Positions 21,509 through 30,345 of a DNA stretch of 64,000 nucleotides are shown piece after piece. The notes below the pieces were generated by a model, which did no database searches, was not told the DNA's origin, and saw nothing but the letters and a program-made list of their open reading frames with translations. Position numbers and translations under genes: made by a program. Position 1 is the first letter of the stretch, and each line of letters starts with the position of its first letter. This stretch comes from Hyphomicrobiales bacterium (lineage in GTDB: Bacteria; Pseudomonadota; Alphaproteobacteria; Rhizobiales; Methyloligellaceae): the NCBI GenBank assembly GCA_021775525.1, contig JAJFHQ010000005.1, positions 29,686-93,685 of the forward strand, in the 5' to 3' direction.

Positions 21509-21706
21509 AGTTGCCCTCTTACAAAATACTTTGGCCTACAAGTGTGTTGAACCTAACCTAACCGTGCCGATACGAAAATGAAGCAAATTCCGCCGCATAG
21601 CTGCCAAATTGATACCCCACCGTTGCCAATTAGCAACTGTTTCCGCTGAGCTGATTACATACTTCAAAGCATATTATTTTTAGCCTTAGCAGTAAGTTAT
21701 GCTTCT

Positions 21707-22705
21707 CTATTCCAGCAACCCCTTAGCACTGGCCAATTTCTTCAGGTCTGCTTCCGGCCGCGCGCCGATGTGCGAGATGATTTCGCTCGCCGCAAGGGCG
21801 CCAAGCTTTCCGCACACCTCAAGAGGCTTGCCACTGGTGAGGCCATAGAGGAATCCGGCCGCATAAAGGTCTCCGGCCCCGGTGGCGTCGACGACTTTTT
21901 CCACCCGAACGGCAGGAACCTGAATCGTTTCATTGCCGGAAATGATCACTGCGCCTTCTTCAGAGCGCGTCAGGACGGCGATCTCCGCCTCGGCGCGAAC
22001 CGCACCCGCCGCATCGTCGAAATTATTCATTTCATAGAGCGATGTAATCTCTGTTTCGTTTGCAAACAGGATATCCACGCCGCCGCGCACGAGGGCGAGA
22101 AAATCCTCCCGGTGCCGGTCAACGCAAAATGCGTCTGAAAGAGAAAGCGCCACCTTGCCACCCGCTTCACGCGCCAGTTTTGCCGCTTGGTGGAATGCGG
22201 CCTTCGCTTCCGGCCTGTCGAACAGGTAGCCCTCCAGGTACGTGACCTGGGCCGAAGCGATCAGTTTTGCATCGATGTCGCTCTCAACAAGTTCCGTACT
22301 TGCCCCCAGAAACGTATTCATGGTGCGCTCGCCATCGTCCGTCACCAGCACCAGGCAGCGCGCGGTTGGCAGGCCCACGTCTGAAGCGGGTGTGTCATAG
22401 TCAACCCCGATGGCGCGGATATCGTGGGCGAAGACCTTGCCGAACTGGTCAACCGCCACGCGGCCAATGAAGCCACACTTGCCGCCGAAAGATGCAATCC
22501 CCGCGCACGAATTTGCCACCGAGCCGCCGGACTGCTCCGTTGCTGAACCCATGCCCTCGTAAAGCACATCGGCCTGGCTGGCGTCTATGAGCTGCATGAA
22601 GCCCTTCTCCATGCCGTGATTGGACAAGAACGCCTCATCGCAGCGTGCGATGATATCGACAATCGCGTTGCCGATACCGACAACGTCGTATTTTGCTTCT
22701 TTCAT
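21707..22705 (-). CDS. adenosine kinase / PfkB family carbohydrate kinase
   Basis: MKEAKYDVVGIGNAIVDIIARCDE..., VVDATGAGDLYAAGFLYG PfkB signature. Confidence 0.92.
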   Translation of the reverse strand: MKEAKYDVVGIGNAIVDIIARCDEAFLSNHGMEKGFMQLIDASQADVLYEGMGSATEQSGGSVANSCAGIASFGGKCGFIGRVAVDQFGKVFAHDIRAIGVDYDTPASDVGLPTARCLVLVTDDGERTMNTFLGASTELVESDIDAKLIASAQVTYLEGYLFDRPEAKAAFHQAAKLAREAGGKVALSLSDAFCVDRHREDFLALVRGGVDILFANETEITSLYEMNNFDDAAGAVRAEAEIAVLTRSEEGAVIISGNETIQVPAVRVEKVVDATGAGDLYAAGFLYGLTSGKPLEVCGKLGALAASEIISHIGARPEADLKKLASAKGLLE

Positions 22706-22791
22706 ATTTTCCCTCTGGGCCTGACCTACCTCATTTCGGCGCGCACTATAGGCAGGCCCGCCTCGCACCGCCACTGTTCAGAACGGCGCAT

Positions 22792-23709
22792 TCAGGTTTT
22801 CTCGTACCGGCTCTTCATCTCCAACAATATCCACTCGCGAAACGCCGTGACCCGCATCCTGTCTTTGCGGTCCTTGGGCCGAACCAGGAAATAGCCGAGT
22901 TTAGACGGGATTGCCGATCCAAACGGGCGGACAAGCCGACCAGCGTCGATGTCCGCCTGGGCAAGTGTCAGCCGACCGAGAAGCACGCCCTGACCCCCAA
23001 TTGCTGCCTGGATTGCGTGGTCGGCAAAACTGAAACGCGGACCACGATCCGTGTCGATTTCGTCGATCCCCTCAAACTTCAACCACATGCGCCAGTCGGG
23101 AGCCGGTTCATCCACATATTCGGAGTCGTGGTGCAACAGTGTGTGATGCACAAGATCGGCAGGGCTGTTCAGAGGATGCGGTCCTTTGAGCAGGTCCGGA
23201 CTGCACAGGGGCGCATACTGCTCGATGAACAAGGTGTCGACTTTCAGACCAGGATAATTTCCAGCACCAAATCGAATGCCGATGTCGACATCGCCGGAGC
23301 GGAAATCCACCATCGCCGGATTTGCCGAAATCCGGACATCGATATCAGGATACATTTTGTTGAAGGCTTCAATATTCGGCACCAGCCACCTGCCCGCAAA
23401 TGAAGGGATGACGCTGAGGGTCAGAACACGATCCCTGTCGCGTCCTCGAAGCCGCGTCATGGCCTCTTCCATCTGGTCGAAAGCCTGTGTCAGGTGCGGT
23501 AGCGAGGAGCGTCCCGCTTCAGTCAGCGCAACCTTGCGTGTCAGGCGCACAAACAGGCCAAGGCCAATCCACTCCTCAAGTTGCCTGATCTGATGGCTGA
23601 CTGCTGCCGGGGTCACGGCAAGCTCCTCCGCCGCCTTGGCAAAGCTCAGATGCCGGGCGGCAGCTTCAAAGGCGCGCAACGCGTTCAATGGCGGCAGGTG
23701 ACGAGTCAT
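22792..23709 (-). CDS. LysR family transcriptional regulator (GcvA-like)
   Basis: LPPLNALRAFEAAARHLSFAKAAEELAVTPAAVSHQIRQLEEWIG. Confidence 0.92.
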   Translation of the reverse strand: MTRHLPPLNALRAFEAAARHLSFAKAAEELAVTPAAVSHQIRQLEEWIGLGLFVRLTRKVALTEAGRSSLPHLTQAFDQMEEAMTRLRGRDRDRVLTLSVIPSFAGRWLVPNIEAFNKMYPDIDVRISANPAMVDFRSGDVDIGIRFGAGNYPGLKVDTLFIEQYAPLCSPDLLKGPHPLNSPADLVHHTLLHHDSEYVDEPAPDWRMWLKFEGIDEIDTDRGPRFSFADHAIQAAIGGQGVLLGRLTLAQADIDAGRLVRPFGSAIPSKLGYFLVRPKDRKDRMRVTAFREWILLEMKSRYEKT

Positions 23710-23727
23710 GATCTCATGAGTTAATTT

Positions 23728-23814
23728 TTCTCATCTATTGAATGAGAAGTGATCGTTTGTCAATGACCAGAATTCACATAATTATATGCCTAAGAAGATG
23801 AGTTGTTTTCATCT
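23728..23814. promoter_or_regulatory. two inverted repeats in a divergent promoter, candidate LysR operators
   Basis: TTCTCAT-N7-ATGAGAA (23728-23748) and AGATGA-N7-TCATCT (23796-23814). Confidence 0.5.
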
Positions 23815-23835
23815 ATGCCCCGACAGGAGATCACC

Positions 23836-24084
23836 ATGACCGACGCCTGCATAAACATTGAACCGTATCAGCGATCATTTTTCGAGAAGGAAAAACTGGC
23901 TCGCACGCCCGCATTTCGAGAAGGATGGAACCTATTCCTGGAGTTTCTGAACTCACCTGTGCAGGTCACGCGCCGGCGTAGAAGCATTGCCCGGACCCGC
24001 AGGTTGAAATCCCTGGAGTTTCAGAGACTGGACAAGCCTGCGGTTACTGACCGCTGGGCTGAGGCGCTGCTCAAGTCTTACTGA
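23836..24084 (+). CDS. small hypothetical protein
   Basis: AGGAGA upstream of ATG 23836; MTDACINIEPYQRSFFEKEKLARTPAFREGWNLFLEFLNSPVQ... Confidence 0.55.
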   Translation: MTDACINIEPYQRSFFEKEKLARTPAFREGWNLFLEFLNSPVQVTRRRRSIARTRRLKSLEFQRLDKPAVTDRWAEALLKSY

Positions 24085-24111
24085 TCGTCTCAATCATGTC
24101 CTGGGGGTAGC

Positions 24112-24852
24112 TTAAACGGCCACCGTCTTTGCGTCATACAGGCAAAGGTCGGAAATAACGCAAGTTTCGCATTGAGGCTTGCGCGCCTTGCAAACGTAGC
24201 GCCCGTGGAGAATGAGCCAGTGATGGGCGTGCTGGCCAAATTCTTCCGGCACGATCTCAAGCAGGCCCTTCTCAACTTCAAGCACATTTTTCCCCGGAGC
24301 AAGACCCGTCCTGTTCGAGATGCGAAAGATATGAGTGTCGACCGCCATGGTGGGCTCGCCAAAGGCGACATTCAGCACAACGTTGGCGGTCTTGCGCCCG
24401 ACACCGGGCAGGGCTTCGAGCGCCGCACGGTCATGCGGCACCCCGCCGTTATGATCCTCAAGCAATCCCCGGCACAGGCCGATTACATTTTTCGCTTTGT
24501 TCCGGAATAGACCGATGGTCTTGATGTAATCGCGCACCGTGTCCTCGCCCAACGCCAGCATCTTTTTCGGGGTATCGGCTATGGCGAACAAATCCTTGGT
24601 GGCCTTGTTGACGCCAGCGTCCGTGGCCTGTGCCGACAGCACGACCGCCACCAGCAACGTGAACGGATTTACATAGTCGAGTTCGCTTTGGGGGTCAGGG
24701 TCATTCGCTCGCAAACGGCGGAAAATTTCGCACGCAACATCAGAATTGAGCCGTTTTGGCACAGAGCTCTTTTTTTTTGCCCGACGACGTTTTGAAAGCT
24801 TGGAATCTCTTGCCATTTCTGCTTGGTTAACCAGGGGTAAATGCGGGCGCAC
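24112..24852 (-). CDS. nth: endonuclease III
   Basis: LPGVGRKTANVVLNVAFGEPTMAVDTHIFRI HhH-GPD and CKARKPQCETCVISDLC Fe-S loop; start may be 24816. Confidence 0.95.
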   Translation of the reverse strand: MRPHLPLVNQAEMARDSKLSKRRRAKKKSSVPKRLNSDVACEIFRRLRANDPDPQSELDYVNPFTLLVAVVLSAQATDAGVNKATKDLFAIADTPKKMLALGEDTVRDYIKTIGLFRNKAKNVIGLCRGLLEDHNGGVPHDRAALEALPGVGRKTANVVLNVAFGEPTMAVDTHIFRISNRTGLAPGKNVLEVEKGLLEIVPEEFGQHAHHWLILHGRYVCKARKPQCETCVISDLCLYDAKTVAV

Positions 24853-24875
24853 GGGCGCACAAGACGGGATGAGCT

Positions 24876-25385
24876 ATGGACCAGATGCGGGCAACTTCTC
24901 AAGGGGTAGATGAGTCAAAGCGCGAGTTTTCCGCTGTTTTAACGCCTTATCGCTCTCTCAGCCGGCGCGGTTTTGTCGTGATGATGGCCGCTGTCAGCGC
25001 GGTTTGCTTCACCGCAGGGCTGGTCTTTGCCATGGCGGGTGCGTGGCCGATATTCGGCTTTTTCGTCCTCGACGTGCTGCTGATATATTCAGCCTTCAAA
25101 CTCAATTACCGTTCCGCGCGCGCCTATGAAACCGTCTCGATTTCCGGCAACGAGCTGACCGTGACCAAGGTGCACGCTTCGGGGCGCTCCAACAGCTGGA
25201 CATTCAACCCGTACTGGGCCCGGGTGAAGCTAACCGCGCGCAACGGCCGCGCCAGCCAGCTTCTTCTCAGCTCTCATGGGCGCGCCCTGGTGCTGGGGTC
25301 TTTTCTTTCGGAAGACGAACGCCTGGATTTTGCCGCCGCACTCAAAAGTGCACTTGCCACAAACCAGGGTCCGTCAGCAATCTGA
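24876..25385 (+). CDS. DUF2244 domain-containing membrane protein
   Basis: LTPYRSLSRRGFVVMMAAVSAVCF...; two TMs; FNPYWARVKL. Confidence 0.8.
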   Translation: MDQMRATSQGVDESKREFSAVLTPYRSLSRRGFVVMMAAVSAVCFTAGLVFAMAGAWPIFGFFVLDVLLIYSAFKLNYRSARAYETVSISGNELTVTKVHASGRSNSWTFNPYWARVKLTARNGRASQLLLSSHGRALVLGSFLSEDERLDFAAALKSALATNQGPSAI

Positions 25386-25447
25386 TCTGAAGGTGTTGCG
25401 CAAGAATCGGGTCGCACAGAGCCCCGGGTCTGGGGTATTGCTGGACC

Positions 25448-26362
25448 ATGACCACATCACTTCACACGTCTGAAGCAACCGCACCGCCGGTTTCATCTCC
25501 AGCCCAACCAGAAGCCTGGAGCGAAGATTATGCGCGGGTACGGCGCGCGATTGCCTATATCTCCGACCACTGGCGCAACCAACCGGATTTGGAAGAAATC
25601 GCGGCAGACGCAGGCCTCAGCCCGGCGCATTTTCAGCGCCTGTTTACGCGATGGGCCGGCATCAGCCCCAAGGAATTCGTACAATCTATCACGCTCGATC
25701 ATGCCCGTGATCTGCTGAAAGGCTCAGCCAGCGTTCTGGATACCGCCTACGAGGTCGGTCTGTCGGGGGCTGGGCGGCTGCATGACCTGTTCGTCAATCA
25801 CGAGGCGATGACACCGGGCGACTACAAGCGACGCGGGGCCGGGCTTGAGATCACATGGGGCTATCACCCCTCCCCCTTTGGCAGCGCGCTGATCATGGCG
25901 ACGGAGCGCGGTGTGGCTGGTCTCGCATTCGCCGATGACGCGAGCGAAGAACAGGCAATGTTCGATGACATGGCGCGACGCTGGCCAGCGGCCACCTATA
26001 CCCAAGCGCCCGAGAGTACCGCGCCTTATGCCGCGCGAATTTTCACGCCAGAGCTGTGGAGCAAGTCCGACCCGCTGAAACTGGTGCTCATCGGCACCGA
26101 CTTCGAGGTACGGGTGTGGGATGCGCTGCTAAAACTCCCCCCGGGACAAGCCATCACCTATTCCGATCTTGCAGCCCATGTCTGCTCACCGGCAGCGGCG
26201 CGCGCGGTCGGCTCGGCTGTCGGGCGCAACCCGATTTCCTTCGTGGTGCCGTGTCACAGGGTGCTGCGCAAGGATGGCGGCCTTGGCGGCTATCACTGGG
26301 GGATCACCCGCAAGCAGGCAATCATTGGCTGGGAAGCGGGAAGGCTGGCGGACAGGAGCTAG
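25448..26362 (+). CDS. AraC-type HTH / methylated-DNA-protein-cysteine methyltransferase fusion (Ada-like, lacks the N-terminal Cys-Zn domain)
   Basis: Ara[34 protein letters not shown] and Ogt active site [21 protein letters not shown]. Confidence 0.9.
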   Translation: MTTSLHTSEATAPPVSSPAQPEAWSEDYARVRRAIAYISDHWRNQPDLEEIAADAGLSPAHFQRLFTRWAGISPKEFVQSITLDHARDLLKGSASVLDTAYEVGLSGAGRLHDLFVNHEAMTPGDYKRRGAGLEITWGYHPSPFGSALIMATERGVAGLAFADDASEEQAMFDDMARRWPAATYTQAPESTAPYAARIFTPELWSKSDPLKLVLIGTDFEVRVWDALLKLPPGQAITYSDLAAHVCSPAAARAVGSAVGRNPISFVVPCHRVLRKDGGLGGYHWGITRKQAIIGWEAGRLADRS

Positions 26363-26976
26363 GCCAGCAACCGCTTGTCTGCGACCGAACCGTCTTTATT
26401 CAACCGGTAGATGATCGGCACGCCAGTGGCGAGGTTCAGTTGTGTCACTTCTTCCCTGGAAAGACCGTCCAGCTTCATGACGATGGCGCGAAGCGAATTG
26501 CCGTGGGCTGCAACTATAACATTCTTACCGGCCAGGATTTCAGGAAGAATCGCAGACTCGTAATACGGAATCACGCGCTCCGCCGTGTCCTTGAGGCTTT
26601 CCCCGCCGGGCGGCGGAGTATCGTATGAGCGCCGCCAGATATGCACCTGCTCATCGCCCCATTTCTCGCGCGCACCATCCTTGTTGAGACCAACGAGATC
26701 GCCATAGTCACGTTCATTCAACCGCTGGTCCTCTATCGTCTCAAGGCCGCTTTGTCCGAGTTCCTCCAGCATGATCTCCAGCGTACGCTGCGCCCGTATC
26801 AGTGCGCTGGTAAACGCGATATCGAATTGTAGCCCTTCGCCTTTGAGCATGGCGCCTCCCTGGCGCGCCTCCTCGACCCCGAGCTCGGTGAGGTCGACAT
26901 CCTTCCAGCCGGTGAAGAGGTTCTTGGCGTTCCACTCGCTCTGCCCGTGGCGCACCAGCACAAGTACATTGTCCAT
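26359..26976 (-). CDS. gpmA: 2,3-bisphosphoglycerate-dependent phosphoglycerate mutase
   Basis: [31 protein letters not shown]. Confidence 0.95.
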   Translation of the reverse strand: MDNVLVLVRHGQSEWNAKNLFTGWKDVDLTELGVEEARQGGAMLKGEGLQFDIAFTSALIRAQRTLEIMLEELGQSGLETIEDQRLNERDYGDLVGLNKDGAREKWGDEQVHIWRRSYDTPPPGGESLKDTAERVIPYYESAILPEILAGKNVIVAAHGNSLRAIVMKLDGLSREEVTQLNLATGVPIIYRLNKDGSVADKRLLA

Positions 26977-26987
26977 GTCTGAAATTC

Positions 26988-27794
26988 CTAAAGACCCAAT
27001 ACATCGATCATTGAATAGAGCCCTGGCGACTTGCCCTTGCCCCACTGCGCTGCCTTGACCCCTCCACGTGCGAAGATGCCCCGGTCTGCGGCCTTGTGGG
27101 TGAGTTCCACACGCTCGCCTTCAGTGGCGAAGATGACCGTGTGCTCGCCCACCACGCTGCCGCCCCGCAACGTGGCAAACCCGATGTCACCACTCTTGCG
27201 CGCCCCTGTCTGACCGTCACGGCTGCGTACAGAGTGCATATCAAGATCGATTCCGCGCCCCTCGGCCGCCGCCTGGCCGAGCATCAGTGCGGTACCGGAG
27301 GGTGCGTCCACCTTGTGGCGGTGATGCATCTCCAACACCTCGATGTCGAAATCCTCATCCAGAGCCTTGGCAACTTTCCTGGTCAGCGCGGTGAGCAGAT
27401 TGACACCGAGACTCATATTGCCCGCCTTGATGATGGTCGCGTGACGTGCTGCCGCTTCGATCTTCTGCTCGTCGTCATGCGTGAACCCGGTCGTGCCCAT
27501 GACGTGGACGATGCGCGCTTGTGCTGCGAGTTCCACGAAGGAGATGGTCGCAGCCGGTGCTGTGAAATCAAGAATGCCGTCAATGCTTGCAAACAATTCC
27601 AGCGGATTGTCCGTGACCGCCACGCCGAGAGTCCCGACACCCGCAAGCTCACCGAGGTCGCTCCCAACAGCATCAGAGCCTTCCGCCTCGGTTCCACCCG
27701 CAACGACACAGCCTTCTGCTTCATGAACGGCGCGGATCAACTCGCGGCCCATGCGGCCCGAGGCACCCATTATGGCCAGCTTCATATCGCTCAT
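26988..27794 (-). CDS. dapB: 4-hydroxy-tetrahydrodipicolinate reductase
   Basis: [23 protein letters not shown]..., [19 protein letters not shown]. Confidence 0.95.
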   Translation of the reverse strand: MSDMKLAIMGASGRMGRELIRAVHEAEGCVVAGGTEAEGSDAVGSDLGELAGVGTLGVAVTDNPLELFASIDGILDFTAPAATISFVELAAQARIVHVMGTTGFTHDDEQKIEAAARHATIIKAGNMSLGVNLLTALTRKVAKALDEDFDIEVLEMHHRHKVDAPSGTALMLGQAAAEGRGIDLDMHSVRSRDGQTGARKSGDIGFATLRGGSVVGEHTVIFATEGERVELTHKAADRGIFARGGVKAAQWGKGKSPGLYSMIDVLGL

Positions 27795-27932
27795 GGGATC
27801 GTGCTCCAAACTCCTCTTGGCCTGCCCTATAGCAATGCCCAAGCCCGGAGACCAGACTTCTCAGCCGCAATAATCAAATGCAGGGATATGGCGCGCTCCA
27901 TAGAAGAGCGGATGCCGGCATCATCCGGTACG

Positions 27933-30221
27933 TTACCCAACCTGTTTTTCAGCCGCCTGGGTCAATGGTTCCGTCTCATTGTCTGATGGTGCGACCGGTG
28001 CAACTGGTGCCGGTTGGGGCAGGGTCGCGGGTGCACTCTGGCATTCCGCCGGCTCACGGATAATCCCCGGCTCTTCACTGCTGCCCCGGATTGGCAAGCC
28101 ATCGCCGATTTGCTCGCGCACAGTGTCCATGCGGTCGCAATGGGCATGAATTTTGGCCGCCGGACGGCCGAACAGGAAGCCCTGGACCTCGTTGCAGCCT
28201 GCTGAACGCAGATAGCGCGCCTGGGACTCAGTTTCGACACCCTCCGCCGCGATGGTGACATCAAGGGAGTTTCCGAGACCAATGATCGTTTTGACGATGG
28301 CGCTAACGTCTTCATCTGCTTCCATTTCTGAGATGAAGGACCGGTCAATCTTGATCTTGGAGACTGGCAGCCGCGTCAGGTAGCTGAGGCTCGAATAACC
28401 CGTGCCGAAATCATCGAGCGCCAACAGCACACCCATGCCCGTGAGCTCCTTGAGCGTTTTGACAGTCTCCTCGGCATTGCGGAACAGCAAGTCCTCCTTG
28501 AATTCCAGCAACAGACGGTTCGGTGCGACGCCGGTTTTGGACAAGGTATTGCGGACCAAGGCGGCCAGATCCTGCGCCACGAATTGCGCCTGTGAAATGT
28601 TAACCGACAACATGGTGCCTTCGGGCCAGTTGCGGGCATAGAGACAGGCGCTCTCGAGCACCCACTCTCCAAGCATCCCGATAAGTCCGTTTTCCTCGGC
28701 AATGGGGATGAATTGCGCGGGCGGAATCTCGCCCTTCTCGAAATGGGTCCAGCGCGCCAGCGCCTCGTAGCCCGTCAGCGCGCCCTTCTCCAGGTCGAAC
28801 TGGGGCTGGTAATGAATATGCAGCTCGTCATTGCGCAGCGCATGGCGCAAATCCTGGGCCAGCGAGCGCCGGTGCTGAACGGCCCGGTCCATTTCCGGTT
28901 CAAAAAAGCGGTAAGCATTGCGGCCATCGCTCTTGGCGCGGTAGAGCGCCAGGTCCGCATTGTTTAACAGTGTTTTCACTTCAGTGCCTTCGGTCGGCGC
29001 GAAAGAAATTCCGACACTGCCCGAAATGGCTAGTGAGTGGCCCTCGATATCGAATGTCCTGGCCAATTGCTCGCAGATGCGGCGCGCCAGCGGTATGGCG
29101 TCGTTCGGCTCGTCCAGGTCATCGGCAATGACGACAAACTCATCGCCGCCAACCCGCGCAACGGTATCGGTTTCGCGTACGCTGTCGCGCAGACGGTCGG
29201 ACGCCTCCATTAGCAGGGCATCACCAGCCTTGTGGCCAAGCGTATCGTTGACTTCCTTGAAGCGATCCAGATCGATGCACATAACTGCCAGCAGGGTCTC
29301 GCGGCGCTTGGCACGCGCCAGAGCCTGTTCCAGCCTGTTTTGCAGCTGCACCCGGTTGGGCAGGCCCGTGAGCGGGTCATGCATGGCCAGGAACCTGATC
29401 TGGTCTTCCGCTTTCCAGCGTTCACGGATGCGCCTGAAGGCGACCGCGGCGGGTACCGAATAGCCCAGCACGATCAACAGGCTGGTCATCATAGACGCTG
29501 CAATAAGCGCGACCTTCGACATTGTGGCCGCCGAAGACTGGTCAACCTCAAGCACGTAAATGCGTGAAACTTTCCGACCCGTGAACAAAGGCACGATCAA
29601 CGCCTTGCGGAACTCGTCTGCCTTGTCTCCAGGCATGGCGAAATTGTCGATAATCCGGGTGGAGTACATCCCCATGGATTTGTGCAACTCGGCCTGGAAA
29701 ACGCTGTGCCTCAGGAGTTTTCCAAGTTGCCCCTGATCGAACCCGGCAGACCGCAGAACGACACCACCTGAGGGCTCCAGAAGCGCAAAATTCCTCACCT
29801 GGCTAACATGGTTTTCGGCATCGAGAAAACGGGTCAGCTTGGTAATCCAGCCGGAAAACAATTTGTCGATACCGGCGAGCAGTCCTGACTGCTCGTGAAC
29901 TGAACGGGCGATCCGCAGGTCCCGCGACCGGGTTTTTCGAGCCTGCTCCTGATACTTCGACAACAATTCCGGAGCGACCACCACGACTTTCTGGTCTGCG
30001 ATGAGACCGAGCTCGAAAGGGGTTGGCTTGAACAACCGGCTCTCAACCTGCCGGACCCACTGGGTCGAAGCCTGACGTGCATCAGTGGTAAGAGCGTACT
30101 GGAAAGTGGTTCGGCCCGATACGAAACCGGCAGCCACCGTCACGATCCCCAAAATAACGAGACCGGCCATGACCATTCGGTCACGGATGAAAAACTGACG
30201 CAACATCTGACCCACTCCCAA
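27933..30221 (-). CDS. putative bifunctional diguanylate cyclase/phosphodiesterase (GGDEF-EAL) with N-terminal membrane region
   Basis: ARVGGDEFVVIADDL and GYEALARWTH both intact; N-terminal TM and extracytoplasmic segment. Confidence 0.92.
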   Translation of the reverse strand: MGVGQMLRQFFIRDRMVMAGLVILGIVTVAAGFVSGRTTFQYALTTDARQASTQWVRQVESRLFKPTPFELGLIADQKVVVVAPELLSKYQEQARKTRSRDLRIARSVHEQSGLLAGIDKLFSGWITKLTRFLDAENHVSQVRNFALLEPSGGVVLRSAGFDQGQLGKLLRHSVFQAELHKSMGMYSTRIIDNFAMPGDKADEFRKALIVPLFTGRKVSRIYVLEVDQSSAATMSKVALIAASMMTSLLIVLGYSVPAAVAFRRIRERWKAEDQIRFLAMHDPLTGLPNRVQLQNRLEQALARAKRRETLLAVMCIDLDRFKEVNDTLGHKAGDALLMEASDRLRDSVRETDTVARVGGDEFVVIADDLDEPNDAIPLARRICEQLARTFDIEGHSLAISGSVGISFAPTEGTEVKTLLNNADLALYRAKSDGRNAYRFFEPEMDRAVQHRRSLAQDLRHALRNDELHIHYQPQFDLEKGALTGYEALARWTHFEKGEIPPAQFIPIAEENGLIGMLGEWVLESACLYARNWPEGTMLSVNISQAQFVAQDLAALVRNTLSKTGVAPNRLLLEFKEDLLFRNAEETVKTLKELTGMGVLLALDDFGTGYSSLSYLTRLPVSKIKIDRSFISEMEADEDVSAIVKTIIGLGNSLDVTIAAEGVETESQARYLRSAGCNEVQGFLFGRPAAKIHAHCDRMDTVREQIGDGLPIRGSSEEPGIIREPAECQSAPATLPQPAPVAPVAPSDNETEPLTQAAEKQVG

Positions 30222-30345
30222 ACCTGAATTTCGACCAGGAGTATGGGTGAGGGACCTTAAATAAGCTCAAAAATGCTTAGTAAAAGTTGGTTCAAATTAC
30301 TGCGTAAAATTGTATGCATCTTCGCTGACAAGCGCCCTACAAATT

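Noticed and set aside
24821-24842. TTAACCAGGGGTAAA upstream of nth as a CtrA site
   Set aside because: Second half-site is imperfect (TAAA) and flanking methylation sites are lacking; much weaker than the 42433-42447 box.
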